Origin: Chitinophaga pinensis
GTDB lineage: Bacteria > Bacteroidota > Bacteroidia > Chitinophagales > Chitinophagaceae
Length of the DNA: 9,157 bases
Reading direction: 5' to 3'
NCBI GenBank assembly: GCA_943331145.2
Contig: CALQKL020000072.1
Location: 1 to 9,157 of the forward strand
The position numbers and the translations under genes were made by a program. Within the stretch, counting starts at the first letter, position 1; every line of letters starts with the position of its first letter. The notes beneath the pieces are model-generated. The model was given only the letters and a program-made list of their open reading frames with translations. It had not been told where the DNA came from and searched no databases. This document shows positions 6,229-9,157 of this stretch, piece by piece.

Positions 6229-6921
6229 CTAATCTTTTTTTAATTTTCTTGGATTCATGATTAACACTTCATCCACTAAACCATATTCTTTTGCTTCAGT
6301 TGATGTCATCCAATAATCTCTGTCGCAATCAATAGCAACTTTGTCAAAAGGTTGACCTGTATGATTGGCAATGATTTCGTAAAGTTCTTTTTTGATTTTA
6401 CGAATTTCATTTACGGTGATTTCAATATCAGTAGCTTGTCCGCCTGCACCTGCACTTGGCTGATGCATCATGATACGACTATGTTTTAAAGCCGTACGCT
6501 TTCCTTTTGCACCCGCACACATTAAAACAGCACCCATACTTGCTGCCATTCCTGTACATATTGTAGCAATATCTGGTGTAATGAATTGCATGGTGTCGTA
6601 CATCCCTAATCCTGCATACACACTTCCTCCTGGACTATTGATATACATTTGAATATCACGTGTACGGTCGGTACTTTCCAAAAAAAGCAATTGAGCGGTT
6701 ACGATGTTTGCAACTTCATCATTAATAGGGTATCCTAAAAAAATAATTCTATCCATCATCAAACGACTATACACATCCATTACGGCCACATTCATAGGAC
6801 GTTCTTCAATGATGTTTGGTGTAAGGTTTGTTACATTGTGATTGATATAACTATGCAAGGTGTTGCTGCTTACACCCATATGTTTTACTGCATATTTTTC
6901 AAATTCTTTTCCAAATTCCAT
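6229..6921 (-). CDS. clpP: ATP-dependent Clp protease proteolytic subunit, first paralog
   Basis: This is the upstream member of the clpP pair, 230 residues. The triad is S128 in TGMAASMGA, H153 in MMHQPSAG and D202 in CDRDYWMT, and INSPGGSVYAG is intact. It carries an N-terminal extension of about 34 residues, then TPNIIEERPMNVAVMDVYSR, which corresponds to the axial-loop and first-helix region of canonical ClpP (VPMVIEQ...FDIYSRLL in E. coli). It is therefore the more typical of the two copies, and the extension may be a cleaved propeptide. The C terminus is basic, PRKLKKD. Start ATG 6921 follows a 194-bp gap after the metallopeptidase gene. The next gene, the second clpP, follows after 22 bp. 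In many bacteria tig precedes clpP; here a membrane metallopeptidase does. Confidence 0.96.
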   Translation of the reverse strand: MEFGKEFEKYAVKHMGVSSNTLHSYINHNVTNLTPNIIEERPMNVAVMDVYSRLMMDRIIFLGYPINDEVANIVTAQLLFLESTDRTRDIQMYINSPGGSVYAGLGMYDTMQFITPDIATICTGMAASMGAVLMCAGAKGKRTALKHSRIMMHQPSAGAGGQATDIEITVNEIRKIKKELYEIIANHTGQPFDKVAIDCDRDYWMTSTEAKEYGLVDEVLIMNPRKLKKD

Positions 6922-7106
6922 GGTACTAATTGATTGGTTATAAAATGTATTGTTTTGATTGGGTGATAATGTTGCTAAGGTATTAATTATCCTTTATTAA
7001 AATGATGATAAGTTTCATGATGAAGAAAAAAGTTAAAAAGTTAAAATTAAAAAATGCCTGTAGTTAATGTTCAAAATTATAGGTTATCCTTTTTACTTTT
7101 TAATTT

Positions 7107-7129
7107 GAAATCGACCTAATCTCGATTTC
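7107..7129 (-). other. Perfect 8-bp hairpin across the metallopeptidase stop codon
   Basis: GAAATCGA (7107-7114) and TCGATTTC (7122-7129) pair perfectly around a 7-nt loop containing most of the TAG stop. No T tract follows on the minus strand, so it is not a standard intrinsic terminator. Further on, an A/T-only imperfect inverted repeat (7089-7101 with 7027-7040, one bulge) fills part of the gap before clpP and could act as a weak stop signal. Confidence 0.35.
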
Positions 7130-7811
7130 TCCCAACATAAATTAAAATATATTGAACCAGCATAGCAATCGAAGCCAATGCAGCAACAACATAAGTTAAT
7201 GCAGCCCATTTCAATGCATCTTTTGCTTTTTCTTGTTCTGGGGCATTGGTAATATTGGCATTAGTCAACCATTTCAACGCCCTTGCGGATGCATCAAATT
7301 CAACGGGTAGTGTTACCAAAGAAAACAAAGTGGTTATGGCAAACAATACGATACCTATTAATAGTATAGTTGAGTTTCCACCTCCAAATCCCATGAAGCC
7401 AATACCTGCCATGATTACCCATTGAGATAAAGTGCTGCTTATTTGAACAGCAGGAACCAATTTACTTCTAAGCATTAACATCGAATAAGCTGTTGCATGT
7501 TGTACCGCATGTCCACATTCGTGTGCAGCTACAGCGGCGGCAGCAATGTTTCTACCTTCGTAAACTTCTCTACTCAGATTTACCGTTTTATTCAAAGGGT
7601 TGTAGTGGTCTGTTAATGAACCCTCAACAGATGTAATTTGTACATCGTAAATGCCATTGTCGTTTAGCATTTTTTTTGCGATCTCTTGACCACTTAAATG
7701 ACTGCTTGTAGGAGATTGACTGTATTCTTTAAACTTGCTTTTAAGCTGCGATTGAACACTCATTCCAATCAACATAAAAATAACTGAAATGAAAATGATG
7801 CCTATTGTCAT
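7116..7811 (-). CDS. YugP-like membrane zinc metallopeptidase
   Basis: This belongs to the neutral zinc metallopeptidase family typified by Bacillus YugP (Zn_peptidase_2). In 231-residue numbering, residues 2-18 form a hydrophobic N-terminal membrane segment, followed by QLKSKFKEYSQ. The conserved core holds LTDHYNPLNKTVNLS, then AAVAAHECGHAVQH with the zinc motif HECGH (97-101). Further hydrophobic segments follow (about 130-165 and 204-225), and PVEFDASARA (E171) supplies the likely third zinc ligand. The frame extends upstream to a TTG at 7847, but the ATG at 7811 gives the family's usual start just before the first membrane segment, so I use it. Physiological substrates of the family are not established; a role in membrane protein turnover is an inference. 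It lies between the atpA terminator and the clpP pair, probably as a separate transcription unit. Confidence 0.88.
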   Translation of the reverse strand: MTIGIIFISVIFMLIGMSVQSQLKSKFKEYSQSPTSSHLSGQEIAKKMLNDNGIYDVQITSVEGSLTDHYNPLNKTVNLSREVYEGRNIAAAAVAAHECGHAVQHATAYSMLMLRSKLVPAVQISSTLSQWVIMAGIGFMGFGGGNSTILLIGIVLFAITTLFSLVTLPVEFDASARALKWLTNANITNAPEQEKAKDALKWAALTYVVAALASIAMLVQYILIYVGRNRD

Positions 7812-7891
7812 AAATTTTTTATTGCAAAGTTTCAAATATTGTTCCAATAATTTTTACTGACAAAATAGCAAAATAAGTATTGTTTAAATTT

Positions 7892-7919
7892 AAAAAGGAG
7901 CCGAAAAATTCGACTCCTT
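7892..7919 (-). terminator. Strong intrinsic terminator after atpA
   Basis: On the minus strand an 11-bp stem, AAGGAGTCGAA pairing with TTCGGCTCCTT (one G-U wobble, otherwise complete), has a 3-nt loop and runs into a T tract (7896-7892). It starts 25 bases after the atpA stop codon. The shape is that of a textbook rho-independent terminator, so atpA is probably the last gene of its transcript. Confidence 0.85.
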
Positions 7920-7944
7920 AAGAATATGTATTTAAGATGTATGC

Positions 7945-9157
7945 TTATTTATATTGCGTAGACAATCCATTTGCCAATTCAACCATTTTCTTCAAACCAT
8001 CTTCTGGTAAGTTTCCTTTTTTGAATTCAGCTAAAATATCAGCGTGTTTGTTTTCCATTTCCATTAAGAAATGTTCTTCAAAAGCTTTTACATTTTTTAC
8101 AGCTACGTTTTTCAACAAACCTTGTGTACCCAAATAAATGATGGCTACTTGTTTTTCAACAGAGAAAGGAGAGTATTGTGCTTGTTTCAAAATTTCCACG
8201 TTTCTCGCACCTTTATCGATTACATTTTTAGTAGCAGCATCCAAATCTCCACCAAACTTAGAGAATGCTTCCAACTCACGGTAAAGCGCCTGATCTAATT
8301 TCAATGTTCCAGCTACTTTTTTCATTGATTTAATCTGTGCATTACCACCCACACGACTAACGGATATACCTACGTTAATAGCGGGACGAATACCAGCGTT
8401 AAACAAATTACTCTCAAGGAAAATCTGTCCGTCGGTAATTGAAATTACGTTAGTTGGAATATAAGCAGATACGTCACCCGCTTGTGTTTCAATGATTGGA
8501 AGTGCAGTTAATGAACCACCACCTTTTACCAAATGCTTGATAGAAGCTGGTAAGTCATTCATTTGTTGTGCAATTTCATCTTTAGAAACCACTTTCGCAG
8601 CTCTTTCTAATAAACGACTATGCAAATAGAATACGTCTCCTGGATAAGCCTCACGACCTGGTGGACGACGAAGTAATAAAGAAACTTCACGATAAGCTAC
8701 CGCTTGTTTTGATAAATCATCATAGATAATCAAAGCTGGACGACCAGTATCACGGAAGAATTCGCCGATTGCAGCTCCAGCAAATGGTGCGTAGAACTGT
8801 AATGGTGCTGGATCTGATGCAGAAGCCGAAACAATAGTAGTATATGCCATTGCATCGTTTTCTTCCAAAGTTTTCATGATACCTGCAATGGTAGAAGCTT
8901 TTTGTCCGATAGCTACATATATACAATAAACAGGTTGTCCTGCTTTATAAAACTCTTTTTGATTGATGATGGTATCAATAGCAATGGCAGTTTTACCTGT
9001 TTGACGATCACCAATGATCAACTCACGTTGTCCACGACCAACTGGAATCATCGCATCAATCGCTTTGATACCTGTTTGTAAAGGTTCTTTAACTGGCTCT
9101 CTGAAAATTACCCCTGGTGCTTTACGCTCCAATGGCATTTCATATAATTCGCCTTTA
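7945..9157 (-). CDS. atpA: F1 ATP synthase subunit alpha (5' partial)
   Basis: This is the alpha subunit of the F1 part of F-type ATP synthase, which alternates with beta in the hexamer and carries non-catalytic nucleotide sites, on the cytoplasmic face of the inner membrane. The frame stays open past the ATG at 9138 to the window edge (residues KGELYE precede it), so the gene continues beyond the window and about 120 N-terminal residues are missing; 403 are visible. Features seen are the Walker A loop GDRQTGKT (49-56 of the visible part), the RPALIIYDDLSKQAVAYRE segment, LLRRPPGREAYPGDVFYLHS, and the alpha/beta signature PAINVGISVS followed by RVGGNAQ, which carries the arginine that reaches the catalytic site. 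The C-terminal helical domain is complete. Downstream there is no atpG, which often follows atpA; a strong terminator comes instead. Confidence 0.97.
   Translation of the reverse strand, partial: KGELYEMPLERKAPGVIFREPVKEPLQTGIKAIDAMIPVGRGQRELIIGDRQTGKTAIAIDTIINQKEFYKAGQPVYCIYVAIGQKASTIAGIMKTLEENDAMAYTTIVSASASDPAPLQFYAPFAGAAIGEFFRDTGRPALIIYDDLSKQAVAYREVSLLLRRPPGREAYPGDVFYLHSRLLERAAKVVSKDEIAQQMNDLPASIKHLVKGGGSLTALPIIETQAGDVSAYIPTNVISITDGQIFLESNLFNAGIRPAINVGISVSRVGGNAQIKSMKKVAGTLKLDQALYRELEAFSKFGGDLDAATKNVIDKGARNVEILKQAQYSPFSVEKQVAIIYLGTQGLLKNVAVKNVKAFEEHFLMEMENKHADILAEFKKGNLPEDGLKKMVELANGLSTQYK

Noticed and set aside
7072..7079. A TAATTTTG box on the minus strand upstream of the first clpP
   Set aside because: It matches TAnnTTTG but would give a leader of about 145 nt, has no -33 box at the right distance and lies in very A/T-rich DNA where chance matches are likely.
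7812..7847. Upstream extension of the metallopeptidase to 7847
   Set aside because: The first codon there is TTG, not ATG. The ATG at 7811 places the first membrane segment at the N terminus, as expected for the family.

Overview
The window looks like chromosomal DNA from a low-GC member of the Bacteroidota, probably near the Chitinophagales/Chitinophagaceae. This rests on the style of the conserved proteins, the A/T-rich translation starts without clear Shine-Dalgarno sites, one promoter box of the Bacteroidota type (TAnnTTTG), and intergenic repeats built from AACCT-, TTGAACC- and CACGAAG-like words. The family-level placement is an inference. No transposase, phage gene, CRISPR array, tRNA or rRNA was found.

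Layout, left to right. Bases 1-357 (+) are the 3' end of a lytic murein transglycosylase of the MltD type. Bases 358-844 are a gene-free gap between convergent genes, packed with short repeats and hairpins. All later genes are on the minus strand. Read in their own direction, from right to left, they are: the 3' part of atpA (F1 ATP synthase alpha), which ends at a strong intrinsic terminator; a YugP-like membrane zinc metallopeptidase; two tandem clpP paralogs 22 bp apart; a 384-bp repeat-rich gap with a probable terminator for the clpP pair and a probable promoter for clpX; clpX; purA; a small acidic/basic low-complexity protein; and pabB, whose start overlaps the end of that small gene.

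Functionally this is a housekeeping stretch: energy (atpA), protein quality control (two ClpP peptidases, the ClpX unfoldase, a membrane metallopeptidase), purine synthesis (purA), folate precursor synthesis (pabB) and cell-wall turnover (MltD-like). The two ClpPs have intact catalytic triads but different N-terminal regions, and may form a mixed peptidase.

I see no clearly new multi-gene system. The least explained material is intergenic: repeat modules shared by the two large gaps, a pair of repeats differing by exactly three 8-bp units, a double palindrome resembling REP elements, and a 33-bp imperfect inverted repeat between clpP and clpX. The most unusual protein is the 137-residue product beside pabB, which alternates positive and negative blocks.
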